Origin: Algibacter sp. L1A34
GTDB lineage: Bacteria > Bacteroidota > Bacteroidia > Flavobacteriales > Flavobacteriaceae
Direction of reading: 5' to 3'
Length of the DNA: 64,000 bases
NCBI RefSeq assembly: GCF_009796805.1
Contig: NZ_CP047029.1
Span: 3,362,001-3,426,000 of the forward strand
The stretch's first letter is position 1; every line of letters begins with the position of its first letter. Below the pieces are notes generated by a model, which was not told the DNA's origin, did not search any database, and saw nothing but the letters and a program-made list of their open reading frames with translations. The translations under genes and the position numbers were made by a program. Of this stretch, positions 7,952 to 19,700 are shown in pieces.

Positions 7952-8081
7952 CTGCAATAACGCAAAATATTTATTTATATTGAGTTAATTAAAGCGTTTG
8001 AAGTTGTTATTTATCTGTTTGTGTTAAAACAGATTTTTTCGAAATTATTTTAGTGATGGGTAGAATGACTAAAACTAAAAA

Positions 8082-8615
8082 TTATTTAATTCGCTTTGCT
8101 TGTGTTGTAAAAGATAATCCTTGTTGACCTACTGTAGAATTCATAATACCTTCAAAAAGTGGTTCGGGAGAGTTCTTTGGAATTTTCCATTCGAAAATAA
8201 AATTTGAACCTGTTCCTCCAGAATTATCAATTTCATCAATAATAATTTCACAGGTTTCCATTGGTGCTAAAAAAATAGGATGATCAAAATAAGTTCGAAC
8301 TAGCTTTCCATGAGTGTCGAAATATTTGGCATTCATTAGATAAATAGTATCAGCATCACTAGTGTTTCTCAAGCTAACCATAGAAGTTAAATTGTGTGTT
8401 TTGTGCTCCGACATACTATAAATTTGAGAATAAATAGATAGGTAAGATTTTCCATATTCCAAAGAATCCTTCAAACTTATGTTTGCTTTACGTTTTGTCC
8501 AGTTTTCTGTGCTTATTGAGCTTATTTGGGTTTCATTATTACAGCTTAAAAACAGAGAGATTGAAAAAAGGAAGAGTATGTATTTGGATGAATTAAGTTG
8601 AGATTTTATTGACAT
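8082..8615 (-). CDS. DUF3124 lipoprotein
   Basis: A 177-residue protein with an N-terminal hydrophobic segment ending in a lipobox-like Cys (SLFLSCNN, Cys ~25), so probably a lipoprotein. The rest matches DUF3124: YLSIYSQIYSMSEHK, VSLRNTSDADTIYLMNAKYFDTHGKLVR, FLAPMETCEIIIDE and a final GGTGSNFIFEW...GQQGLSFTT. The fold is thought to be beta-sandwich; function is not known. It stands alone between two divergent or separate transcription units. Confidence 0.8.
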   Translation of the reverse strand: MSIKSQLNSSKYILFLFSISLFLSCNNETQISSISTENWTKRKANISLKDSLEYGKSYLSIYSQIYSMSEHKTHNLTSMVSLRNTSDADTIYLMNAKYFDTHGKLVRTYFDHPIFLAPMETCEIIIDEIDNSGGTGSNFIFEWKIPKNSPEPLFEGIMNSTVGQQGLSFTTQAKRIK

Positions 8616-8781
8616 AAATTTGTGCTTTTAGGATAAGTTATTAAAATAAACCTTTTTTCCCATAAAGGAAATATAAAGCGAACTATTCTTAGTTGTTTTA
8701 TATAACAAAGATAACAAGTAATGCATTTATGATTAAATGAATTTAATTTTTTATGTAGATTATTTTAGTATTCTAAAAAGA

Positions 8782-8816
8782 AAAACCACCAAATTGATAT
8801 ACACTTTGGTGGTTTT
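8782..8816. terminator. Strong terminator after the OmpA operon
   Basis: AAAACCACCAAA (8782-8793) pairs perfectly with TTTGGTGGTTTT (8805-8816) over 12 bp, with an 11-base loop and T-runs on both strands. It ends the minus-strand adhesin/PorP/OmpA operon. Confidence 0.8.
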
Positions 8817-8842
8817 TTATTTTTTAATAATATAAAGTTACT

Positions 8843-10774
8843 CTATTCCATTTGAGAAACAATAAACTCTGTACGTCTGTTAAGCTGATGCTGCGCTTCA
8901 GTACATTTAATGCTACCATCACAATTATTGACAAGTCTTTCTTCTCCATAACCATCATATGAAATAATTCTATTTTTATCTACTCCATTTTTAATTAAAT
9001 AGTCGTAAGTAGATTTAGAACGTTTAATAGAAAGACCTTTGTTATATTTGGCAGGACCTCTAGAGTCGGTGAAAGATTCAATTCTAATAGCCATTTTAGG
9101 ATGTTTATTATTCATTAAATCGATAATTTCGTTTAATTCAGAAGTATCTTGATTTCTAATTGTAGCCTTATCGAAATCGAAATAAATAGGGGCTAATTTA
9201 ATAATTGGGGAAGGTTCTATCTTATCATCTTCAATTTTATTTAAAATAAAATCTTCAATTATTTTAGATGTTTTCTTATCTGTATTTGTAGATGTTGTAT
9301 TACGTGATTGTTCTGTATAACCATCTTTTATAACCTGCAATATATAATCGGTATCTCTATCAATGTTTATATCAAAATGACCATCGCTATCAGTTTCAAC
9401 AAATGCTATAATGTTGCCAACGGTGTCTAATAAATTGATTTTCGCATTTTGTAGGGGTAAATTAGTTTCACCATCTTTAACAGCTCCTTCTATTTTTAAT
9501 TGAGGCGTTTTATCAAAAGCATAAATATCATCACTACCAACGCCACCATCACGATTTGAAGCAAAATAGCCAGAAAGTCCATTTTCATTTAAAAAGAAAG
9601 AGAAATCATCTTTACTAGAATTTACAGGAACACCTAAGTTTATAACGTTATTAATGTTTTTATCCTTATCGGAAACTGTTGCAAAAATATCTAGTAATCC
9701 TAAGCCTTGGTGCCCATCGGATGAAAAGAAAAGGACATCCTCTTTATTTAAAAAAGGAAATTTTTCATTTTTATTAGTATTTACAATTTTACCCGCGTTT
9801 ATTGGCTCTCCTAAACTACTATCATTATTTATTGAAACATAATAAATATCCGATCCTCCAAAGCCTCCAGGCATATCCGAAGCGAAATATAATTTTGATT
9901 CATCACTATTTAAAGCAGGATGTCCAGTAGAGTAGGAGCTACTATTAATAGAAAGATCTTCTATGTTTTTCCATTTACCATCGATTAATGTTGCGCGATA
10001 GATTTTTAAATTAGTAATGCCTTCATCATTTTTTCCTAAAACATTTTTATTAAAATCGTTTCTAGAGAAATAAATAGTTTTTCCATCTTTCGTTATAGTA
10101 ATTGGTCCATCATGAAAAACAGAGTTAATGTTACCTTTTAATTTTGATTTGTAATCAATTAAACTGTCATTCGCATTTTTTTCAGTTACATAAATATCTA
10201 AAAACGGTTCTTCATTCCAACCATATCTATGTTTTGTTAATACTCCTTCATCTCTAGCTGAAGTAAAATAAATATTACCATCGTGTTCTATAGCGCCAAA
10301 ATCACTAAATTTTGAATTAAATTTTACATCTGTTAAAAAATATTGTTGTTTGGCGTTTAGTACAGATTTTAAGAAATCTTTATCATTGGTTAACTGGGCC
10401 TCATTAATAATTCCACCTTCATTTTTATATCGCTTCATCAAATTGCGATAACCTTTATAATCTTTTACACCACGTAATGCTTGTGCATAATTATAGTAAT
10501 ATTCAATTGGAATATTTTCTTGTTCTACGGCTTTTTGATAATATACAACTGCACTATCTGGGTTTCGCATAAAAGCATAACTATCGGCTAATTGTCTGGT
10601 AGCGTAATCGGCGTTAAAATCTTTATGGATTAGCTTAGTATATACCTCTTTTGCATCAGCAAAGGCAAATGAGTTGAATAATTTATCTGCTTTTTTTTGC
10701 ATGCCATACTGTGCGAACACAGTAATGGAAACAAGCAAGAGAATACTTGTTAAGTAGCAATTTTTTAATTTCAT
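8843..10774 (-). CDS. OmpA family protein with TPR and PD40 repeats (second paralogue)
   Basis: A 643-residue envelope protein with signal peptide (cut near residue 21, VFAQ). Domains in order: N-terminal TPR-like helices (~25-130), PD40/WD40-like beta-propeller (~150-420, phrases such as YFTSARDEG, LYFASDMPGGFGGSDIYY, GLGLLDIFAT), a carboxypeptidase-regulatory-like Ig domain (~428-500) and a C-terminal OmpA peptidoglycan-binding domain (~525-643; IYFDFDKATI, ESFTDSRGPAKYN, RRTEF). It closely resembles the 641-residue protein encoded just upstream and arose by tandem duplication. Such OmpA proteins sit with PorP/SprF and CHU_C adhesin genes and probably anchor the adhesin complex to the cell wall. 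Confidence 0.9.
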   Translation of the reverse strand: MKLKNCYLTSILLLVSITVFAQYGMQKKADKLFNSFAFADAKEVYTKLIHKDFNADYATRQLADSYAFMRNPDSAVVYYQKAVEQENIPIEYYYNYAQALRGVKDYKGYRNLMKRYKNEGGIINEAQLTNDKDFLKSVLNAKQQYFLTDVKFNSKFSDFGAIEHDGNIYFTSARDEGVLTKHRYGWNEEPFLDIYVTEKNANDSLIDYKSKLKGNINSVFHDGPITITKDGKTIYFSRNDFNKNVLGKNDEGITNLKIYRATLIDGKWKNIEDLSINSSSYSTGHPALNSDESKLYFASDMPGGFGGSDIYYVSINNDSSLGEPINAGKIVNTNKNEKFPFLNKEDVLFFSSDGHQGLGLLDIFATVSDKDKNINNVINLGVPVNSSKDDFSFFLNENGLSGYFASNRDGGVGSDDIYAFDKTPQLKIEGAVKDGETNLPLQNAKINLLDTVGNIIAFVETDSDGHFDINIDRDTDYILQVIKDGYTEQSRNTTSTNTDKKTSKIIEDFILNKIEDDKIEPSPIIKLAPIYFDFDKATIRNQDTSELNEIIDLMNNKHPKMAIRIESFTDSRGPAKYNKGLSIKRSKSTYDYLIKNGVDKNRIISYDGYGEERLVNNCDGSIKCTEAQHQLNRRTEFIVSQME

Positions 10775-10846
10775 GGGTCTTTATTTAATTAAAAAAATAT
10801 AAGTAGGTTTTATGTTAGGTAAAACACACATTATTATATGTATATA

Positions 10847-12772
10847 TTATTCCATTTTTATTACTATAAATTGTGTACGCCTGTTTAACTGATGATCTTT
10901 TTCTTCACATTTTTGTCCATCTTCACAACCATTGGTTAATCTGCGTTCTCCAAACCCTTGGTGCTCTGTAATTCTTTCTGCTTTTACACCATTAGAAACT
11001 AGATATTCGTAGGTGGAATTGGCCCTATCAATAGATAGTTTATCGTTGTAAGATAGAAGTCCTCGAGAATCTGTATGCGACTCAATTCGTATTACCATTT
11101 CCGGATACACGTTTAACATTAGATCTACAATTTTATCCAATTCTAAAGCGGCATCAGGACGAATATAATGCTTGTCGAAGTCGAAATAAATAGTATTTAA
11201 TTCCGCAAGCTTAATTACATTTGGTACTGGATTTAAAAGTAAATTGGCTGTAATTGATGTTAACTCAGTTTGTATATGTTTTGACGTAAATGTTCTATAG
11301 TCATCAATATATTTTTTTTGACTTGCGATAATTTTATAATCTTGATTTCTATCGATATTGATTTGATAGAAACCATTTTCATCAGTTGTCATGTATGCTA
11401 TCTTTTCTCCTTTAGAGTTCAGAAGTTGAATTACCGAATTAGGAATTGGCTTGGAGTTAATAGCATCGGTTACAACACCTTCTACTTGCAACACAGGTTT
11501 TCTATGATACGCATAAATATCATCGTCACCACGTCCTCCTGTTCGATTTGAAGCAAAATAACCTGTGATACCATTAGGATTCATACTAAATGAAAAATCA
11601 TCTTTATTTGAATTTATTGGAACTCCTAAATTTATTACATCTACAACTTCATCAGCTTTTTCATCTTCACCTTTAATAGTTGCAAAAATATCTAGTAAGC
11701 CAAGGCCTACGTGTCCAGCAGAGGAGAAGAATAAGGTGCCTTCATTATTTATGTACGGAAAACCATCGGCTTCTTCTGTATTGATTATAGAACCAACATT
11801 AACCGGTTCAGCTAAAGTACCATCGGTATTAATATCTACCACATAAATATCCGATCCACCATGACCTCCTGGTCTATCGGATGCAAAATATAACTTGTTG
11901 TCGTCTTTATTTAAAGCGGGATGCTGTGTTGAAAAATCGTCACTATTAATGGATAAATCTTCAACATCTGTCCAAACACTGTCGCGTAATGTGGCCCTAA
12001 ATATTTTCATATTGGTTAAACCCTTAGCATCTTTTACTTCAACTTGGTCTTTATAGTTGTTTCTAGAAAAATACATGGTTTGGCCATTTTTGGTTATAAC
12101 GGCTGGCCCATCATGATAAATAGAATTTACATCGCCTTTAAGCTTTGCTGTGTGGTTTACATTTCTTCTTGTGCCTGCTTTAGCAACGTAGATATCTAGA
12201 AAGGGCTGTTCATTCCAACCATATAATCTTTTAACAGCTACACCTTCATCTCTTGAAGAGGCAAAGTATACTTGTCCATCTTGTTCAAAAGCACCAAAAT
12301 CACTATACTTAGAGTTAAACCTTACTTTATCTAGGAAATATTGTTGTTTTGAATTAAAGACACTTGTAATAAAATTTAAGTCTTTTGAGAAATCGTTAGA
12401 ATTAACAACACCACCAGAATCTTTAAAGGTTTGTAACCATTTTCTAGATTCGTCATATTTTTTCATTCCTCTTAAAGATTGTGCGTATTTATAGTAATAC
12501 TCAACAGGCACATTATCTTGTTTTACCACACTTTTATAATATCTAGATGCATTTCTAGGATCGCGTAATAAGGCATAACAATCTGCTAATTGCCTAGTTG
12601 CATAATCTCTATTATAATCTTTTTGAATAAGTTCGCGATAAACATTAGCAGCTTTTACGAACGAAAATTTATTAAAAAGGGTATCCGCTCTTTTTTGTTT
12701 TCCTTGTTGAGCAAAAGCATTAATACTTAATATTAAGGCGATACAAACCAATATGTAATTTTTTAGTTTCAT
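10847..12772 (-). CDS. OmpA family protein with TPR and PD40 repeats (first paralogue)
   Basis: A 641-residue tandem paralogue of the following gene with the same order: signal peptide (cut after NAFAQ), TPR-like helices (~25-125), PD40 propeller (~150-420; LYFASDRPGGHGGSDIYVV, GLGLLDIFAT), carboxypeptidase-regulatory-like domain (~435-505) and OmpA C-terminal domain (~525-641; IYFDFDKHYI, ESHTDSRGLLSYND, NRRTQFI). The conserved Asp and Arg that bind diaminopimelate in peptidoglycan are present (the TDSRG region and the later Arg-rich helix). It lies 76 bp after the PorP gene. Probable role: periplasmic/outer-membrane anchor of the T9SS-exported adhesin encoded upstream. Confidence 0.9.
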   Translation of the reverse strand: MKLKNYILVCIALILSINAFAQQGKQKRADTLFNKFSFVKAANVYRELIQKDYNRDYATRQLADCYALLRDPRNASRYYKSVVKQDNVPVEYYYKYAQSLRGMKKYDESRKWLQTFKDSGGVVNSNDFSKDLNFITSVFNSKQQYFLDKVRFNSKYSDFGAFEQDGQVYFASSRDEGVAVKRLYGWNEQPFLDIYVAKAGTRRNVNHTAKLKGDVNSIYHDGPAVITKNGQTMYFSRNNYKDQVEVKDAKGLTNMKIFRATLRDSVWTDVEDLSINSDDFSTQHPALNKDDNKLYFASDRPGGHGGSDIYVVDINTDGTLAEPVNVGSIINTEEADGFPYINNEGTLFFSSAGHVGLGLLDIFATIKGEDEKADEVVDVINLGVPINSNKDDFSFSMNPNGITGYFASNRTGGRGDDDIYAYHRKPVLQVEGVVTDAINSKPIPNSVIQLLNSKGEKIAYMTTDENGFYQINIDRNQDYKIIASQKKYIDDYRTFTSKHIQTELTSITANLLLNPVPNVIKLAELNTIYFDFDKHYIRPDAALELDKIVDLMLNVYPEMVIRIESHTDSRGLLSYNDKLSIDRANSTYEYLVSNGVKAERITEHQGFGERRLTNGCEDGQKCEEKDHQLNRRTQFIVIKME

Positions 12773-12848
12773 ATATAAGGTTTTATTTCTTTTTGTTAGT
12801 TAAGCCTATTTAAATTAGTTATTTGATAATGCTGCAATAATATGATTT

Positions 12849-13775
12849 CTAGAAGTATCTAGGAGATTTTAATTTTGAACTCAAGAATTTGAATTCATAA
12901 ATTAATAACACCTCATGAGTTCCGGTAGTATAATCGGCAATTTCTGAAATTGGTTTTTCGTAAGCATACCCTAAACGCAATTGTCTCGATATTTGAAAAT
13001 CAACAATACCACCAATAGCGGCTGTTTGTTCGTTTATTCTATATGATCCACCAAGCCATACTTTTTCTTTATAAAGAAAATTAGCAGTTAAGTCATATGA
13101 AACAGGAGCACCGTTTGTTGCTTTTATTAAAGCAGCTGGTTTAAATTTAAAATCTTGACTGATATCTAATACTCCACCAACTGTAAAGTAATAACTGACT
13201 CTTTCAAGGGCTTCGAAATCGTTTTTATTATTAATATCGTTGTTCAATATTCTTGGTGCAGATAAACCAGCATATATACGATCTGTACTCCAGTAAACAC
13301 CTGCACCAATATTTGGTGTCCATCTATCTTCAGATCCAAAAATTAATGGATCCGTTAGATTAGAGGTTTCCAATCTGAAATCAGTATCAAAACTAAATTG
13401 TGTAAAACCTCCTTTTAAACCGAATGCTAGCTTCCCGTTTTTTCCTGTTGGAATAGAGTAGGAGAAATCTGCATACAAATATGAGAAGTTCTGAGGCCCT
13501 AAATCATCTTCAATAAAAGATAAGCCCACACCAATACGATCGTTTCTTAACGGTGTATGTATCGATAATGTTTGTGTAATTGGGCCGCCTTTAAAACCAA
13601 CCCATTGGCTTCTGTGCAATCCAACAATGCTTAATGCTTCTCGGCTACCAGCATATGCCGGGTTAATTGAGATTGTATTGTACATGTACTGCGTAAATTG
13701 AGGTAATTGTTGCGCAAATCCAACCGTACAAGTAAACAATGCAAGAGCAATTATGTTTTGTTTTAAAAATTTCAT
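12849..13775 (-). CDS. PorP/SprF family T9SS outer-membrane protein
   Basis: A 308-residue outer-membrane beta-barrel protein. The signal peptide ends at GFAQQ, followed by the family start LPQFTQYMYNTISINPAYAGSREALSIVGLHRSQWVGFKGGP (seen at residues ~24-63), and then alternating strands to the end. PorP/SprF proteins pair with a particular T9SS type B substrate and hold it at the cell surface; SprF serves SprB in Flavobacterium johnsoniae. Its position 11 bp downstream of the giant CHU_C protein gene is the usual arrangement, so that adhesin is its likely partner. Confidence 0.93.
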   Translation of the reverse strand: MKFLKQNIIALALFTCTVGFAQQLPQFTQYMYNTISINPAYAGSREALSIVGLHRSQWVGFKGGPITQTLSIHTPLRNDRIGVGLSFIEDDLGPQNFSYLYADFSYSIPTGKNGKLAFGLKGGFTQFSFDTDFRLETSNLTDPLIFGSEDRWTPNIGAGVYWSTDRIYAGLSAPRILNNDINNKNDFEALERVSYYFTVGGVLDISQDFKFKPAALIKATNGAPVSYDLTANFLYKEKVWLGGSYRINEQTAAIGGIVDFQISRQLRLGYAYEKPISEIADYTTGTHEVLLIYEFKFLSSKLKSPRYF

Positions 13776-13786
13776 AGGTTAATTTT

Positions 13787-16700
13787 TTATTTGGTTCCTA
13801 AATATACAGGGCCAGTTAAAGGTTGCAATCCACTATCTTTTAATTGAATAATATAATAATATGTTCCATTAGGTAATTTACCGTTGTTTCCAATGGCAGA
13901 TTTAGGAGAATACCCATCCCAATCTCCCTGACTACCAGAGGTAGACATGCTACCTAAAGTATAATTTGAAGATTCGTAAACTAGTGCTCCCCAACGGTTA
14001 AATAATTTTACGTTGGCAACAAAGCCGCATAAATCAATTCCTGAAATATCAAATGTATCGTTTATACCATCACCATTTGGGGTGATTGCTGTAGAAATAC
14101 TTATATCATTTTCTCCACATGGTAATACATCACAATCGGCATGAATATTCATGGTGATTTCGGTAATGCTTATACAGCCGTCATTTGTAGTTGAATATCT
14201 GAATACATAATCAATACCTCCATCGTTTGGTAAAAAATCAGCACTAAGTTCAAGTCCTGTTGGATCAAATAGGTTATTAGATAAGGTTGCTTTTAAATCG
14301 CCTTCTAGCATTTCCCAAGTGCCATCTGTATCTAAAGTTTCATCAATAAATTCATTTAAATCCACAACACCTTCTTTATAACACCAATCTGGTGCTACTA
14401 TATCTGTATAAATCTCGTCTAAAGCAACGTTTAAAGTTTGTGTGTAAGTTTCCGTATTATCACAAGCATCACTAACTTTCCAAAATCTTACTATTTGATA
14501 ATCTGCTAAAATTGTTTTATCAAATGAATTTGTTTCGCTGTATTCTATAGTAATATCAGCTGAACAATTATCAGTAAACTCAACAGTTGGAGCATCTGGA
14601 ATATCTGTACAACTAACGTCTAATACAGTTTCAAAAGTTGTAGACGGCGTTGGTGCAGTTGTATCTGTTATTGAAATTATTTGAGTATGTTCTACTTTAA
14701 GGTCACATTCATCTGTTGCAGTCCAAGTTCTAGTAATAGTGTAATTTGAAGGGCAGTCGCCATCCGTTCTTACGTCGTTAACTTCTACTGTTGCAGTTCC
14801 GCAATTATCGGTAGCTGTTAAAATTTCAGCATCAGGAATCGCATCGCATTCTACATTTAGAGTTGCAACTGGCAAGGTGTCATCAAATACAGGTAATGTC
14901 GTGTCTTGCACTGTAATAATTTGTGTATAAGATGCTTTGTTTTCACAGCTATCTTCTGCTGTCCAAACTCTTGTAATAGTATAATTAGATGGGCAATCAC
15001 CAAGTGTGATGATATCCTGAGATGTAACTGTCGCAGAGCCACAAGAATCTTCCGCCTCTATTATTTGAGCAGCAGGAACGTCATTACATTCAACTACTAA
15101 ATTAGGACTTGGTAAATCGCTACTAAATTCTGGAGGAGTAGTGTCTTGTACTGTAATAGTTTGTGTAAAACTAGTTGTTAAATTAGCAGCATCTGTTACT
15201 GTCCAGGTCCTTTCTAATATATAATTATTTGTACATGATCCATTTGTACGTTCTTCATTAAATGTAATAATTGCTGTATCGCAATTATCTGCGCCAGTTA
15301 ATGTTTCAGGGGTAGGAACAGCATTACATTCTATCGTTAAAGTTTCCATTGGTAAATCTTCAACGAAAGTTGGATTAATATTATCTACTACGGTTACTGT
15401 TTGTGTACAGCTACTTATATTGCCTTCAGAGTCTGTTACCTTCCAAGTTACTTCTGTATCTCCAATAGGAAAAGATTCAGGCGCATCGTTTTCTACTATA
15501 ACACTTGTACAATCTTCAATATCTAAAGTTCCTAGTTCAACATTTGTTGCGTTACAAGAATCTTCATCTACAAATATTGAAATATCTGCAGGACAAACCA
15601 CTTGAGGTATATTACCATCTGTAACGGTTATTGTCTGTAAGCAAGTTGTTTCATTTCCAGAAGTATCAGTTACTGTCCATGTTACAATTGTTTCACCTAA
15701 AGCAAATGGTTCTAAGGCGTTATTTAAAACAGATGTTATTTCACAATTATCATCGGTAGTAGGCAGTCCTAAATCGACGTTAGTTGCAGTACATTGACCT
15801 AAATCGGCGGTTACTTCAATATCCGAAGGACAAGTAATTGTAGGAAAAATGTTATCTTCTACAGTTACGTTCTGTGTACAGTTTGAAATATTATTAGCTT
15901 CGTCTGTCACAGTCCAAGTTACTACAGTTACTCCAAGAGGAAAAGAAAGAGGAGCGTCATTTACTATGGTGAAAGAAGTACAATCTATGGCATTAATTGA
16001 TCCAAGATCTACGTTTGTTGCTTCACAAGAATCGGCATCAACAAAAACATTGACATCGGCAGGACAAGTTATTTCAGGTGCATTACCATCTGTAATTGTT
16101 ACTATTTGTTCACATGGATCACTATTATTCGTGCCATCGTTAGCTATCCATGTTATAGTTGTTACACCAATAGGATAAGAAGCTGTAATTGCTAAGCCAT
16201 CAGAACGGGTTGCGGTATAAGTGAATGCAGTTGCACAGTTATCGGTTGCTGTTGGTTCTGTAATGTTAACATTAGTATATTCACAACTTTCTGCATCAAG
16301 CTCTAAATTAATAGGACTTGGGCAGGTGATTATAGGTTTTTGGGTATCTGTAATAGTTACTTTTTGCGAACAAGTTGTTTCGTTTCCTGAAGTATCAGTT
16401 ACGGTCCATATTACAATTGTTTCACCTAAAGCAAACGGCTCTAAGGCGTCATTTAAAACAGATTCTATTCCACAATTATCATTGGTAGTTGTAAGTCCTA
16501 AATCAACATTAGTTGCAGTACATTGTCCCGGATCGGCAGCTACTATAATATCCGCAGGACAAGTAATAGTAGGAGCTACATTATCTTCAACAGTAACAGT
16601 AGCATCACAGGTTCCTTCATTTCCATAAGCGTCTGTAACAGTTAAAGTAACTGTATTTGCACCAATATTTGTACAATCGAATATGGTTTGAGAAGCAGAA

Positions 16701-19700
16701 AGAGAAACGTCGCCACTACAATCTGAAGAGCCATTATCGATATCAATAGGTAAAATAGTTACAGAACCAGATTCATCTAAATAAACTGTAATGTTTTTGC
16801 AGGCAATAGTAGGAGCAATGTTATCTTCTACAGTTACAGTAGCATCACAGGATGATTCATTTCCATAGGTATCAACCGCGGTTAATGTTACTGTATTATC
16901 TCCTAAGTTTGAACAGTCAAAACTTGTATTAGAAATACTAAGTGTAACAGAGGAACAAGCATCGCTAGATCCATTATTAACATCCTCTGCTGTAATAGTT
17001 GCATTTCCAAAACTATTTAGTTGAACAATGATGTCTAGGCAAACAACATTAGGAGCAATATTATCTTCTACATTTACCGTGGTAGAACAAGTATCGGTAT
17101 TACCATTATTATCTGTAACTGTTAATTCTACAGTATTTGCACCAATATTATCACAGGTAAATGCTGTTTTATTTATGGATAACGTTTGTATTCCGCAAGC
17201 ATCATTAGAACCATTATCTATGTCATTAGCAGTAATTGTTACATTTCCTGTAGCATCTAATTGTGCTGTGTAAGATTGACATATAACTGTTGGCTTAACG
17301 TTATCTTGGACAGTAACAGTTGCTGTACATTGTTCAGAATTTCCACTGTTATCGCTAACAGTTAGTATAACTTCATTTGGTCCAATATTAGAACAGTCAA
17401 AATCAGATTTTGATATTGATAAAGAACTAAGTCCGCTACAATCTCCAGAACCATTGTCTACATCTCCGGGAACAATTGAGGCTGTACCAAATTCATCTAA
17501 TTGAATAGTTATATTTTGACAAATAATTTCGGGAGCTACATCATCTATAACATTTACTGTAGTAGTACAAGTATCAATGTTTCCAGCAGTATCAGTAACA
17601 GAAAGTGTTACTGTATTTGAACCAACATCACTACAATTAAAATCAGTTTTATCTAAAGTAACACTAGCTATGCTACAATTATCAGTAGAACCATTATTAA
17701 TATCTTCAGGAGTTATTGATGCATTTCCAGCACTGTCAATACTAATATCTATAGATGCAATACAATTAGCTTCTGGAGCGATATTGTCTTCTATTGTAAC
17801 TATAGTGGTACAAGTAGATTCGTTATTACTGCCATCTGTAACTGTTAGTGTTATTGAGTTATCTCCAAGGTTAGAACAATCAAAAATTGTTTGAGAAGCA
17901 GAAAGAGTAACTGTACTACAGTTATCACTAGAACCACCATCAATATCCGATAGATTTAAAGTAGCATTACCATCATCATCTAACTCGATAGTTGTTGTTT
18001 TACATAAAGCGGTAGGTAATAAATTGTCAGCTACTGTAACTTGAGCAGTACAAGTTGCTGTATTATCATTATTATCTGTTACAGTAAGTATTACTGTGTT
18101 AGTTCCTAAATCGGTACAAGTAAATGTTGTTTTATCTAGTTCTAGAGATTTAATTCCGCATATATCGTTTGAACCATTATCTACAGAGCTAGCTTCTAAT
18201 GTAGCTTCTCCATCGGCATCCAAGTAAATTGTAGCACTTTGGCAAATAGCTGTTGGGGCTATATTATCGGTTACGGTTACTGTAGATTCACACGTAGCAG
18301 TTGCTCCGTATTGATCTGTTACAGTTAGAGTTACTGTATTGGCTCCTATATTAGAACAATTAAAGGTTGAAGGTGCAGCAGATAATGTTACGTCACCACT
18401 ACAAGCAGATGATCCGTTGTCAATTTGTTCTCCCGTAATTGTTACATTTCCACTAGCATCTAAAAACACCTCGATATCTTGACAAATGGCGGTTGGTGCT
18501 GGAGATGGCATTTTTGTGATTTTTTGCGTTACATATGTAATATTTTCACAATCATCAGTTATACTATATGTTCTTGTAATTATTTCAGGTGACCCATTAT
18601 CAGATTTATCGTCAACAAATGCTACCACCGGTGTTATTCCAGAGTTATCTTTTAAATCTGTTACGGTTAAGATATCAACTACAGGAAGTTCTTCACCACA
18701 TATAATACTAACATCTTCAGGAGCCTTTCCTGTAGGAGGAGAGTTTTTATAATCTTGATAATTAATAGGTATTATAATTGGTGCAGCTATTGTTTCTCCA
18801 ATACAGTTGCCATCCATTTCGTAACCTTGAATTAAAGTAAGATTAAAAGGGGCGTCAGATATAGCGCCTACTCCACTAATTTTACCATTAACAGAAACAA
18901 TTTTATCTAAATTATCTGAAAAGAAAGTACAGTCTGTTGTTACCGTTAGCGAGAAACTAATGGTTGCTAAAACAAAATCTGGATCACTCGGAACAGGTAA
19001 GGTTCCAATATTCCAAACTATAGCTCCGTTTGTTCCAATTGTACTATCATATACATAATCTGTTGTATTAGAAACAGAACTATCAACATCAGTTGTTACT
19101 TTTAAGTTGTTCGGGTCTACAGAATCAGGAAGCGGTATTGTTAATTTTGTGTTATCCGTAGCTTCAGATCCTGCATTTTTAATTTCAATAACATAATCTG
19201 CACTTTCAGATGGTTCTAACTCTGTGTTGGTGTCACTAGGGTTAGTCCCATTTAATGATGCAACACTTAACAGACCTTGTGGTTCAGGAATATAGGCATC
19301 TACAGAAAAGGTAACATTAAAAATAATATATGTATCCTGAGTAGAATTATATCTAAACCTAGTGTAATCTTGGTTATTAGCAATTAGCGATTTACTTGAG
19401 TTTTCAATATTTAGTAAAGCAATATCTACTCCCGAATTATTTGCTAACTCTGGCGTTCGCTTTCCAGGAACTCCATTATGGGTATATATTGAAGAATTAA
19501 AGAAATTAGTTGCAGAGTTGCCTGTGTGACTTAAATCTTGATATGTGTTATCGTTTAAGGTTGCTAAATTATTTTTATCATCATTGCCATCTGGCACAAT
19601 TATAGAAAATTTGTCTCCACCAATAGTGACATCACCTTCACCGGCCATAACGCCTAATTTTACATTAACGTCCCCTTTTTGTACAGCCTTAAAACCATTT

